From: SYIM01 sp044359405
Lineage (GTDB): Bacteria; Pseudomonadota; Gammaproteobacteria; Burkholderiales; Burkholderiaceae_E
Reading direction: 5' to 3'
Assembly: GCA_044359405.1 (NCBI GenBank)
Contig: JBIKMC010000049.1
Coordinates: 1-16,168, forward strand
Length of the DNA: 16,168 bases
In this document: positions 7,303 to 14,064 of the stretch, one piece after another
Layout of the letters: the number at the start of each line of letters is the position of its first letter
Numbering within the stretch: the stretch's first letter is position 1
Notes under the pieces: model-generated
Seen by the model: the letters and a program-made list of their open reading frames with translations, nothing else
Told to the model about the DNA's origin: nothing
Databases searched by the model: none
Position numbers and translations under genes: made by a program

Positions 7303-7980
7303 TTAAAGGATCACATAGCGGCGGATAAGTTCTGCGCTATCGCGCCAGTGCGTTTCGAGCTGATCGGGCGCACCCAGGTCACGACCCAGCACGGCTGACA
7401 GCGTATGCCGGTTCGAAAGATAAAAATATCCCAGGGAGGCAATCGAGACGTACAGACCAACCGGGTCAATACCGGGGCGGAAGATACCCGCCCGGACGCC
7501 GCGACCGAGCAGTTCGTTCAAGAGTCCCACCACCGGCGAGACCAATTGCTCAAGCGCACTTGACTTGCGCAGGTGCCGGGCCTGATGAAGGTTCTCATTG
7601 TTGACCAGGCCGATGAACTCAGGGTGCTCGGCGTAGTAGCGCCATACAAACCGGCAAAAGTCATCCAGCGCATCTAGGGGATCAGTCTGATCGAGGCGCA
7701 ACGATGATTCGGCATCACGCAAGGCCGCATAGACCGACTCAAGCACCGCCCTGAACAAGCCCTCTTTGCTGCCAAAGTAGTAATAGACCATGCGCTCGCT
7801 GGACTGCGCGCGCCGCGCGATTCGATCGCCACGCGCGCCAGCCAGACCCGTCCGCATGAACTCGACCGTGGCCGCCTTGAGGATACGGGCTTTCGTGGCC
7901 TGCGCATCGCGTCGCCGACCCGCACGTGCCGGACCTGTCTCGCCACGCGTTCGGGCTCCGGCCGTGGATTCGCGCGGCAT
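7303..7980 (-). CDS. TetR/AcrR family transcriptional regulator
   Basis: A 225-residue repressor-type protein. An Arg-rich N-terminal arm (to about 30) precedes the helix-turn-helix domain: KARILKAATVEFMRTGLAG, then the recognition region GDRIARRAQSSERMVYYYFGSKEGLFRAVL (about 51-80), which is the TetR hallmark. The C-terminal ligand domain (about 90-225) includes FCRFVWRYYAEHPEFIGLVNNENLH, common in regulators of nitrogen-compound and aromatic catabolism. I chose the ATG at 7980; a longer frame reaching 8070 would overlap the amidohydrolase by 71 bases and its extra residues look like antisense of that gene. It lies 19 bases downstream of the enamidase-like gene in the same direction, so it is probably cotranscribed and may control the catabolic genes, with its operator likely upstream of the Rieske gene beyond this window. 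Confidence 0.88.
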   Translation of the reverse strand: MPRESTAGARTRGETGPARAGRRRDAQATKARILKAATVEFMRTGLAGARGDRIARRAQSSERMVYYYFGSKEGLFRAVLESVYAALRDAESSLRLDQTDPLDALDDFCRFVWRYYAEHPEFIGLVNNENLHQARHLRKSSALEQLVSPVVGLLNELLGRGVRAGIFRPGIDPVGLYVSIASLGYFYLSNRHTLSAVLGRDLGAPDQLETHWRDSAELIRRYVIL

Positions 7981-7999
7981 GAAGGTCAGGGTCGCCGAA

Positions 8000-9202
8000 T
8001 CAATGCGAGACGACCGGCACCTCAACCGCAGGCGGTGTGTTGCGACTTCGCTGGCAGCGCACCAGTCCATCGATCATGACCATACCCACCCCGGGAATAT
8101 CACCCAGTCGAACGCTGTCGAGAAGATCACGTCCGGCGGAATGCTGAGCCTTGTCCATGAAAACAAAGTCGGCGGGCCGACCCACTTCAATCAGACCCTG
8201 CGCAAGCTTGCGCATACGGGCAATATTGCCGGTGGCGAAACCAAAGACGATTTCAGCGGGAATATCAGCCATGCTGGAGATGAGTGCAATGAGACGCAGC
8301 ATGCCCAGGGGCTGTACGCCCGACCCAGCGGGCGCATCAGTGCCCAGGATGACCCGGTGCGGGCACTTGAGTTCGATGGCATGCCGGGCGGTGAGAATGG
8401 CAATCCGCTCGTTACCGTTATGCACGATTTCAAGAGCACGCGTGCTCTGCTCGCACAGCTTGCAGACGGCCTTGTAGGGCAGCGAGGTGTGTCCGCCGTT
8501 GATGTGTCCGATGACGTCGGCATCCGCCTCAAGCACCACGGCTTCATCGATCAGACCCGAGCCGGGAATCGAGGGGCCACCCGTGTGAATGGTGCTTTGA
8601 ATACCGTGCTTGCGGGCCCAGGCCACCATGCGGGCAGCCTCGTCGCCGGCCTTCACCGAGCCCAGGCCAATCTCGCCCAGCAGGCGCACGCCAGCGGCAG
8701 CCAGATCAGCAAAATCCTGCTCGACCATGCCCTTTTCAATGACAGGCGCGCCCGCCAAGACCTTGACGCCGCCGCCGACACCGGCGGACCGCATGCCATC
8801 GAAGGCCCTTTGGGCAGTGATCGCCAGCGCCTTCAGGCCGACGATGTCTTTGGGACGCCCCGGCAGGTGCACTTCGCCGGCCGAGATCATGGTGGTGACA
8901 CCACCATGCATGCACGACTCGATCCAACCCAATTGATTCTGCCGCGGCGTCCAGTCGCCGAACACCGGATGAGTATGCGAGTCAATCAGACCCGGGGCCA
9001 CTGCGGTACCGCGGCAATCGATCACGGTACGCGCCTGATCGATATCGCAATCGGCCTGGCGTCCTACGGCTGCGATGACACCGTCTTGAATGACAATGGT
9101 GTCGGCGTCCAGGATGGGCTTGTCGATATCGCCCGACAGCATGAGGCCAACCCCGCGAATAACCACCTTGCCTGATGTTTCAAGTGCTGCTGCAACGGCC
9201 AT
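8000..9202 (-). CDS. Amidohydrolase, enamidase-like (cyclic amide/enamide hydrolase)
   Basis: The 400-residue cytoplasmic metal-dependent hydrolase has metal ligands H76 and H78 (LIDSHTH), E177 (LLGEIGLGSV) in place of the usual carbamylated Lys, H206 (TIHTGG), H233 (IGHINGG) and D289 (ILGTDAPAG). From memory of the family, its sequence runs parallel to Eubacterium barkeri enamidase, which opens 1,4,5,6-tetrahydro-6-oxonicotinate to 2-formylglutarate in nicotinate fermentation. Shared blocks include HGGVTTMISAG, PGRPKD, GLKALAIT, HTGGPSIPGS, the Glu ligand region, and the C-terminal SRNTPPA. The start ATG has AAGGGG six bases upstream. It lies 27 bases downstream of the two PF06684 genes and 19 before the TetR gene, so it belongs to the transporter operon. 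The family call is firm; the exact substrate is inference. Other cyclic amides or imides are possible. Confidence 0.85.
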   Translation of the reverse strand: MAVAAALETSGKVVIRGVGLMLSGDIDKPILDADTIVIQDGVIAAVGRQADCDIDQARTVIDCRGTAVAPGLIDSHTHPVFGDWTPRQNQLGWIESCMHGGVTTMISAGEVHLPGRPKDIVGLKALAITAQRAFDGMRSAGVGGGVKVLAGAPVIEKGMVEQDFADLAAAGVRLLGEIGLGSVKAGDEAARMVAWARKHGIQSTIHTGGPSIPGSGLIDEAVVLEADADVIGHINGGHTSLPYKAVCKLCEQSTRALEIVHNGNERIAILTARHAIELKCPHRVILGTDAPAGSGVQPLGMLRLIALISSMADIPAEIVFGFATGNIARMRKLAQGLIEVGRPADFVFMDKAQHSAGRDLLDSVRLGDIPGVGMVMIDGLVRCQRSRNTPPAVEVPVVSH

Positions 9203-9229
9203 GATTTACCCCTTCCACTGACTACGCAT

Positions 9230-9814
9230 TCAGCGCAGTCCATCCTCGCCCTTGATCTCGTGCTTTTGCAGCCCACCGATTCGCGCCAGAGGACGGCCGC
9301 TGTCGGTCACCGCGACCGCGACCAGAATTTCACCCGCCCGGGGCGCATCAGAAATATGCGCCTCGATCGCATCAAAGTGGCTGCGCACGTAGGCCGCGTC
9401 TTTGTGCCCCAGTGGCACGTCGATAGGTGTGCCCGGACCACCCTGCTTCTTGGCCGACGGCACCAAGGCTGCGCCCTTGTGGACCGCCTTGCGCAGCGGT
9501 GCACCCAGCTTGGGATGCAAAATGGCTGCGGCATGTTCGAGCTCCCCCGCCTCGCCGACGATGGCGGCCTTGCCATAACTCTCGGCGCGCTCGGGCGAAA
9601 TGCCCAGAGCCTTGACACAACGCTCACCCAGCACGCCTCCCAGCTCTTCACCTATGTTGACCAGCTCATCGAGCGACTCGCTGTACCGCCCAGCATAAGG
9701 ATTGGTGATCACTGCCATGGCCAGCGCACGCCGGGTGGGCGGCGACACGACACGACCCATTTCTTTATGCACCTCATCAACCACCACTACCAGCTTACGA
9801 ATATCGGCTGTCAA
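9230..9814 (-). CDS. Amino acid synthesis family protein (PF06684/DUF1185), paralogue 1
   Basis: The 194-residue protein belongs to a poorly understood family whose solved members have a chorismate mutase-like fold; a role in amino acid metabolism was proposed but the reaction is unknown. Conserved blocks are TNPYAGRY (37-44), SYGKAAIVGEAGELEHA (79-95), VPSAKKQGGPGTPIDVP (118-134), AAYVRSHFDAIEA (140-152) and the terminal KGEDGLR. The polar residues in these blocks (Glu, His, paired Lys, Arg, Asp) look like a ligand-binding or active site. The start is TTG at 9814, supported by AAGGAG a few bases upstream. It is the second of two tandem homologues, followed 27 bases later by the enamidase-like gene, which suggests action on the same compound. 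It has no signal peptide, so it is cytoplasmic. Confidence 0.85.
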   Translation of the reverse strand: MTADIRKLVVVVDEVHKEMGRVVSPPTRRALAMAVITNPYAGRYSESLDELVNIGEELGGVLGERCVKALGISPERAESYGKAAIVGEAGELEHAAAILHPKLGAPLRKAVHKGAALVPSAKKQGGPGTPIDVPLGHKDAAYVRSHFDAIEAHISDAPRAGEILVAVAVTDSGRPLARIGGLQKHEIKGEDGLR

Positions 9815-9890
9815 CTTGAGTCTCCTTCATCGATGAGACGACGCGCGCTCAGCGCCTAACGTTCCCGCATTGGAATGGAATGGCCGACGC
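9815..9890 (-). other. Spacer between the two PF06684 paralogues
   Basis: A 76-base stretch containing the ribosome site of the downstream gene (AAGGAG on the minus strand near 9822-9830) and a small near-palindrome, GCGCT-C-AGCGC (9845-9855). No promoter or terminator is evident. Confidence 0.4.
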
Positions 9891-10493
9891 TCAGCGCAGA
9901 CCATCCTCGCCTTTGACCTGATCGGCCCTAAGGCCTGCCACCCGCTCATGCACACGCGCTCCGGTGCTCATGACCAGGATGTAAACCAGCTCATCGGATT
10001 TCGGAGCACCAGGCACGCTCACTTCCATGGCATCGAAGTGACTGCGGACATAGCTGGCATTGATGTGCGTCAGCGGCACATCCAGGCGCGTGCCCGGGCC
10101 ACCCACTTTTTTGGTGGACGGCACAATCGCCTTCGCATTGCCGCCTTTGACGCCATCCTTCCAGCCCAGCAGTTCGCGCATCGCGTAACCCCCGGGCACA
10201 TGCCAGAGCGCTCCATGCTCGAGTTCGCCCGCCGCACCCACGATGGCGCCCTTACCGTACCCCTGAATCGCGTCGGCTTCCACACCCATGGCCGCCAGCA
10301 GCGTGCGGCTCATCTGCAGGCCCAGCGGATTCAGTGCCTCCATCATGGGCAGGATATTGGGCTCGTAGCGCCCCGCATAGGGGTTGCTGATGACGGCCGC
10401 CACGGCACCTCGCAACAAAGGCTTGGGCGGCGGCGGGCCGAACTCATGCCGGATCTCTTCGATCTGGGTCCACACGCGTCGGATTTCGATCAT
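9891..10493 (-). CDS. Amino acid synthesis family protein (PF06684/DUF1185), paralogue 2
   Basis: A 200-residue cytoplasmic homologue of the next gene, sharing SNPYAGRY (36-43), GYGKGAIVGAAGELEHG (78-94), VPSTKKVGGPGTRLDVP (124-140), ASYVRSHFDAMEV (146-158) and the ending KGEDGLR. It differs in the 96-118 region (LWHVPGGYAMRELLGWKDGV), where the paralogue has HPKLGAPLRKAVHKG, so the pair is diverged rather than a recent duplication. I chose the ATG at 10493, with AAGGAG about nine bases upstream; an in-frame TTG at 10511 would place that ribosome site inside the coding sequence. It begins 14 bases after the LivF stop. Function unknown; the pair may form a mixed oligomer or act on consecutive intermediates. 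Confidence 0.85.
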   Translation of the reverse strand: MIEIRRVWTQIEEIRHEFGPPPPKPLLRGAVAAVISNPYAGRYEPNILPMMEALNPLGLQMSRTLLAAMGVEADAIQGYGKGAIVGAAGELEHGALWHVPGGYAMRELLGWKDGVKGGNAKAIVPSTKKVGGPGTRLDVPLTHINASYVRSHFDAMEVSVPGAPKSDELVYILVMSTGARVHERVAGLRADQVKGEDGLR

Positions 10494-10507
10494 CCTGAAA
10501 AACTCCT

Positions 10508-11275
10508 TCAAACCGCGAGATACTGAGCTCGGACTTCGTCGTTAGCCTGCAGCTCAGCCATGGTGCCATCGAAGCGGATTCTGCCCTTTTCGATGATGTA
10601 GGCACGGTCGCCCACCTGCTGGGCGAAATGCAGATTCTGCTCGGACAGCAGCACAGCCACCCCTTGTCGCTTGAGCTCGACAATGGCCGCAGCCATCTGG
10701 TCGACAATGACCGGAGCGACGCCCTCGGACGGCTCGTCCAGGAGAATGCAGGCAGGATTACCCATGAGGGTACGGGCAATGGTGAGCATTTGCTGCTCGC
10801 CGCCCGACATGCGCCCGCCCGGACGGTCTGGCATCTCGGCCAGATTGGGAAACAGGCGACCGATGCGAGCAAAATCCCAATGGGGCACTCCGGGTCTCAC
10901 CGACTGGCGACCAACCTCGAGATTTTCAAGCACCGTGAGTTCAGTGAAGATGCGACGCTCTTCAGGCACATAACCGAGACCCAGTCGGGCGATCTCAAAC
11001 GGGGCCAGGCGTTCGATGTCCCGCCCCTGGAACCGAACCTTGCCCTCGCGGGGGCGCACCAGACCACAGATGGATTTCAGGGTGGTGGATTTGCCAGCGC
11101 CGTTGCGACCCAAGAGCACCACCACCTCGCCGGCGCGAACCTGCAGCGCAACATCAAACAGAATATGGGCCTGGCCGTAAAACGCATGCAGGCCGCTGAC
11201 GCCGAGCATCGGCATGCCGGGGGGGCCGACGGTATCGGACGTCAAAGATGCAGTCGTGCTGTCAAGCGTGTTCAT
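10508..11275 (-). CDS. livF: Branched-chain/amide-type ABC transporter ATP-binding protein (LivF-like)
   Basis: One of two ATPases that power the HAAT-family importer on the cytoplasmic face. Counting from the ATG at 11275 (255 residues): Walker A GRNGAGKST (56-64), Q-loop region YVPEERRIFTELTVLENL, signature MSGGEQQ (156-162), Walker B CILLDEP (176-182), and SEQNLHFA where LivF proteins carry Gln-Asn at the switch position. An unusual N-terminal extension of about 20 residues precedes the core LGVSGLHAFYGQ. The start is uncertain: a TTG at 11299 would overlap the livG stop directly, and an ATG at 11215 would match normal LivF length. The symbol denotes the component type; the cargo is probably not leucine. 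Confidence 0.9.
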   Translation of the reverse strand: MNTLDSTTASLTSDTVGPPGMPMLGVSGLHAFYGQAHILFDVALQVRAGEVVVLLGRNGAGKSTTLKSICGLVRPREGKVRFQGRDIERLAPFEIARLGLGYVPEERRIFTELTVLENLEVGRQSVRPGVPHWDFARIGRLFPNLAEMPDRPGGRMSGGEQQMLTIARTLMGNPACILLDEPSEGVAPVIVDQMAAAIVELKRQGVAVLLSEQNLHFAQQVGDRAYIIEKGRIRFDGTMAELQANDEVRAQYLAV

Positions 11276-11295
11276 AGGAACAACCTGTGCCTGTG

Positions 11296-12045
11296 TCAAT
11301 GGTCAGCGCGCGAGCCCAGGTACACACGCTGCACTTCTTCGTTGGCCCGCACCTCGGCGGGTTTGCCTTGCGCAATGAGGGTGCCTCGATTAAGCACCAT
11401 CATGCGATCGGCATGTCTGAACACCACGTCCATATCATGCTCGGTAAACAGAACAGCTACGCCCCGCGCGCGCACCAGTTCGGCGGTCAGCGCCATCAGC
11501 TCGATGCGTTCGCGCGGCCCCATGCCGGCAGTAGGCTCATCCATCAGCAGCAGCTTGGGATCGTTGGCCAATGCAATCGCCAACTCAAGCCGCTTGAGGT
11601 CCCCATAGGCCAGCACCGAACAGGGGCGCTGTGCCTGCGCCTTCATGCCCACCCGCTCAAGCAGCGCATTGGCCTCGTCAACGAAGGCGTCGGCGGCCCG
11701 GCTCCAGAGCCTACTGGTCTGGCCATGATGCGATAACAGCGCCATCTGCACATTTTCTCGTACCGTCATCGAGGAAAAAGTGGCGGTGATCTGAAAGGTT
11801 CGACCTACGCCCAGTCGCCATACTTCTCGCGGCTGCAGACCCACGATGTCACGTCCTGCCAGCTTGATGATGCCCGCATCGGGACGCAGCTGCCCATTGA
11901 GCATATTGAAGCAGGTGGACTTGCCTGCCCCGTTGGGCCCGATCAGGGCCAGCAGCTCGCCCGCTTCGACGCTGAACGACACATTGCTGACCGCACGAAC
12001 TCCGCCGAACGCCTTGGACAGTCCGCTGACCTCGAGCAGGCTCAT
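11296..12045 (-). CDS. livG: Branched-chain/amide-type ABC transporter ATP-binding protein (LivG-like)
   Basis: The 249-residue second ATPase of the importer. It has Walker A GPNGAGKST (36-44), the LivG-type Q-loop VGRTFQITATFSSMTVREN, the signature in the LivG variant form LAYGDLKR (145-152), Walker B KLLLMDEP (164-171) and the switch His in FTEHDMD. The ATG overlaps the stop of the permease gene (ATGA), and its own stop abuts the LivF coding start region, so permease, LivG and LivF are tightly coupled. The standard LivG C-terminal element PAEVRANEEVQRVYLG is present. Confidence 0.93.
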   Translation of the reverse strand: MSLLEVSGLSKAFGGVRAVSNVSFSVEAGELLALIGPNGAGKSTCFNMLNGQLRPDAGIIKLAGRDIVGLQPREVWRLGVGRTFQITATFSSMTVRENVQMALLSHHGQTSRLWSRAADAFVDEANALLERVGMKAQAQRPCSVLAYGDLKRLELAIALANDPKLLLMDEPTAGMGPRERIELMALTAELVRARGVAVLFTEHDMDVVFRHADRMMVLNRGTLIAQGKPAEVRANEEVQRVYLGSRADH

Positions 12046-13940
12046 GAACGCAGCTCCTCATCGCGCTCAGGCATGAAACGCTCGCGCAGCGCACCCGCAA
12101 CCCCCTGCGGAAACAGCAGTACGAGCACGAGAATGGTGAAGCCCAGCATGGCACGCCAGTAGTCGGTCTGGCGGGCCACCGTGTCCTGCAGCCAGGTAAA
12201 AAGTGAGGCGCCCACCACAGGCCCTGATAGCGCCTGTATGCCACCCAGCAGCACCATCACCAGGCCGTCGATGGAGCGTCCGACCGAAATCACCTCAGGC
12301 GAGATGCTGCCCTTGGAAAAGGCAAATAGCCCGCCCGCCACGCCGCAGACTATGCCGGCAATGACGAACGCGGCCCAGTGCACCATCACGCCGTCAATGC
12401 CGATGGCATCTGCCCGCAGACGCGAATCGCGCGCGGCGCGCATGGCGTAACCAAAGGGCGAAAAGAGCATACGGCGCAACAGCAGGACGCCGGCCACGGT
12501 GAGCGCAAGCGTCAGATAGTAGTAAGCCCATTTGGGTGCGAGCCAGGCCGCCGGCCACACGCCAACCACCCCGTTGGAACCGCCGGTGACCTCATCCCAC
12601 TGAAACATGATCGACCAGACGATCTGACCAAAGGCCAGCGTCAGCATGGCCAGGTACACGCCAGACAGACGCACACAGAACCAGCCAAAAATAAAGGCGC
12701 CCAAACCTGCTGCCAGTGGGGCCAGCGCCAAGGCCAATTCCATGGGAACCGCCAGCAGCTTGTAGATGAGTGCCGCTCCATAGGCGCCCAGCCCGAAGTA
12801 GGCGGCATGCCCGAAGGAGTGCATGCCACCGGGCCCCATGATGAAGTGCAGGCTGCTGGCAAACAGCACCGCGATGAGAATGTCGATCATCAGCACGTTG
12901 ACAAAGGGCATATACGCACCGGCCAAGGGCACCAGCAGCAGCGCGCACAGCACCGCAACACCCAGACGCTTGAGCAGGGGTGGCGCGGCGCGCAGTGGCG
13001 GTTCAATGTCGGCCGCGTTTCGGGTTGCGGCGGCTGGCTTGCCGAGCAGCCCCCAGGGTCGCCAGATGAGCACTGCCGCCATCACCAGAAACTCGACCAC
13101 CAGGGTCATGCGCGACAGAGAAACACTCACGCCCAATACCGAAATCTGTCCGATGGCAATACACAATGCCTTGATTTCGGAAATGAGCAGCGCCGCCAGA
13201 AAAGCGCCTGGAATACTGCCCATGCCACCCACCACTACCACCACAAAGGCGTCGCCAATCGCGGCCAGATCAAGAAACTGGTTGGCAGGCTCACGCGGCA
13301 ATTGCAGGGCTCCGCCAAGTCCAGCCAGAAACGCGCCCAGCATGAACACACTGGTGAACAGCCAGGCCTGGTTGACGCCCAATGCGCCCACCATCTCGCG
13401 ATCCTGGGTCGCAGCGCGGATGAGAACGCCCCAGCGCGTGCGCTTGAGAATCCACCACAGCAGGGCCAGCACCAGTGGGCCGATGAAAATCAGCACCAGA
13501 TCGTACTGTGGAAACTGCCGCCCCAGAATTTCAACCGAACCGCGCAATCCAGGCGCGCGTCGACCCAGCAGATCTTCAGGGCCCCAGATGGCCAGCACCG
13601 CGTCGCGAATCACCAGCACCAGGGCAAAGGTGGCCAGCAACTGCAGCAGCTCGGGCGCGCGGTAAATACGACGTAGCAGCAAGAGTTCGACCAAAAGCCC
13701 CACGAAAGCCACGACCACGGCCGCAATCAGAATCGACACCCAGAAGCCCCACGCCGTCCCACCGATGCGCTCAACCAGCGAATAGGCGAGATAAACGCCC
13801 AGCATGTAGAACGATCCGTGCGCGAAATTGACGATGCGCGATACGCCAAAGATCAGCGATAGTCCGGCTGCAATCAAGAAAAGGCTTGATGCGCTCGCCA
13901 GGCCGTTGAGCATCTGTACCAGTAAAGCCGACAGCGTCAT
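12042..13940 (-). CDS. Fused ABC transporter permease (LivH-LivM fusion)
   Basis: A 632-residue inner-membrane protein made of two permease halves that are separate genes in classical liv systems. Residues 1 to about 295 are LivH-like (LIFGVSRIVNFAHGSFYMLGVYLAY; cytoplasmic coupling loop RAATQDREMVGALGVN at about 175-190; GGMGSIPGAFLAALLI). A hydrophilic linker runs about 296-325. The rest is LivM-like (LHFIMGPGGMHSFGHAAYFGLGAYGAAL; second coupling loop RAARDSRLRADAIGID; GGIQALSGPVVGA). Each half has about eight to ten hydrophobic segments. The ATG has only a weak ribosome site, and the gene lies 124 bases after the binding-protein gene, with a strong hairpin between. Fusion fixes permease stoichiometry at one to one. 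Confidence 0.93.
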   Translation of the reverse strand: MTLSALLVQMLNGLASASSLFLIAAGLSLIFGVSRIVNFAHGSFYMLGVYLAYSLVERIGGTAWGFWVSILIAAVVVAFVGLLVELLLLRRIYRAPELLQLLATFALVLVIRDAVLAIWGPEDLLGRRAPGLRGSVEILGRQFPQYDLVLIFIGPLVLALLWWILKRTRWGVLIRAATQDREMVGALGVNQAWLFTSVFMLGAFLAGLGGALQLPREPANQFLDLAAIGDAFVVVVVGGMGSIPGAFLAALLISEIKALCIAIGQISVLGVSVSLSRMTLVVEFLVMAAVLIWRPWGLLGKPAAATRNAADIEPPLRAAPPLLKRLGVAVLCALLLVPLAGAYMPFVNVLMIDILIAVLFASSLHFIMGPGGMHSFGHAAYFGLGAYGAALIYKLLAVPMELALALAPLAAGLGAFIFGWFCVRLSGVYLAMLTLAFGQIVWSIMFQWDEVTGGSNGVVGVWPAAWLAPKWAYYYLTLALTVAGVLLLRRMLFSPFGYAMRAARDSRLRADAIGIDGVMVHWAAFVIAGIVCGVAGGLFAFSKGSISPEVISVGRSIDGLVMVLLGGIQALSGPVVGASLFTWLQDTVARQTDYWRAMLGFTILVLVLLFPQGVAGALRERFMPERDEELRS

Positions 13941-14013
13941 GAAATTCCGCTCAGCAGTGACTCACCCGATGAAAACACGGGTGCGATAAGGGTTTGCAGA
14001 CGCGTGCATCGGC

Positions 14014-14041
14014 CGGTCTCGCCGCCAGGGCGGCAAGACCG
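14014..14041 (-). repeat. Strong hairpin between binding-protein and permease genes
   Basis: CGGTCT and AGACCG (6 pairs), one mismatch, then GCCGC and GCGGC (5 pairs) enclose a four-base loop. No T-run follows on the minus strand, so it is not an intrinsic terminator. A hairpin placed just after a binding-protein gene commonly protects that part of the message from 3' decay, giving more binding protein than permease. A second small stem, CACCCG/CGGGTG, lies at 13963-13983. This 124-base gap (13941-14064) shows no gene. Confidence 0.5.
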
Positions 14042-14064
14042 AACCTTCACGCCCGAACCTGCAT

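Noticed and set aside
7981..8070. N-terminal extension of the TetR protein
   Set aside because: It would overlap the end of the amidohydrolase gene by 71 bases; the added residues are Arg/Cys-rich and unlike TetR N-termini. The ATG at 7980 is preferred.
7790..9175. 461-codon open frame on the plus strand
   Set aside because: It lies antisense to the enamidase-like and TetR genes, both of which carry complete family motifs. The translation is low-complexity, rich in His, Arg, Gly and Ala with no domain, as expected for a shadow frame in GC-rich DNA.
10628..11608. 326-codon open frame on the plus strand
   Set aside because: Crosses antisense over both ABC ATPase genes, whose Walker and signature motifs are intact.
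12378..13676. 432-codon open frame on the plus strand
   Set aside because: Antisense of the fused permease; the product is full of Gln, His and Arg because it mirrors hydrophobic codons. No promoter or ribosome site supports it.
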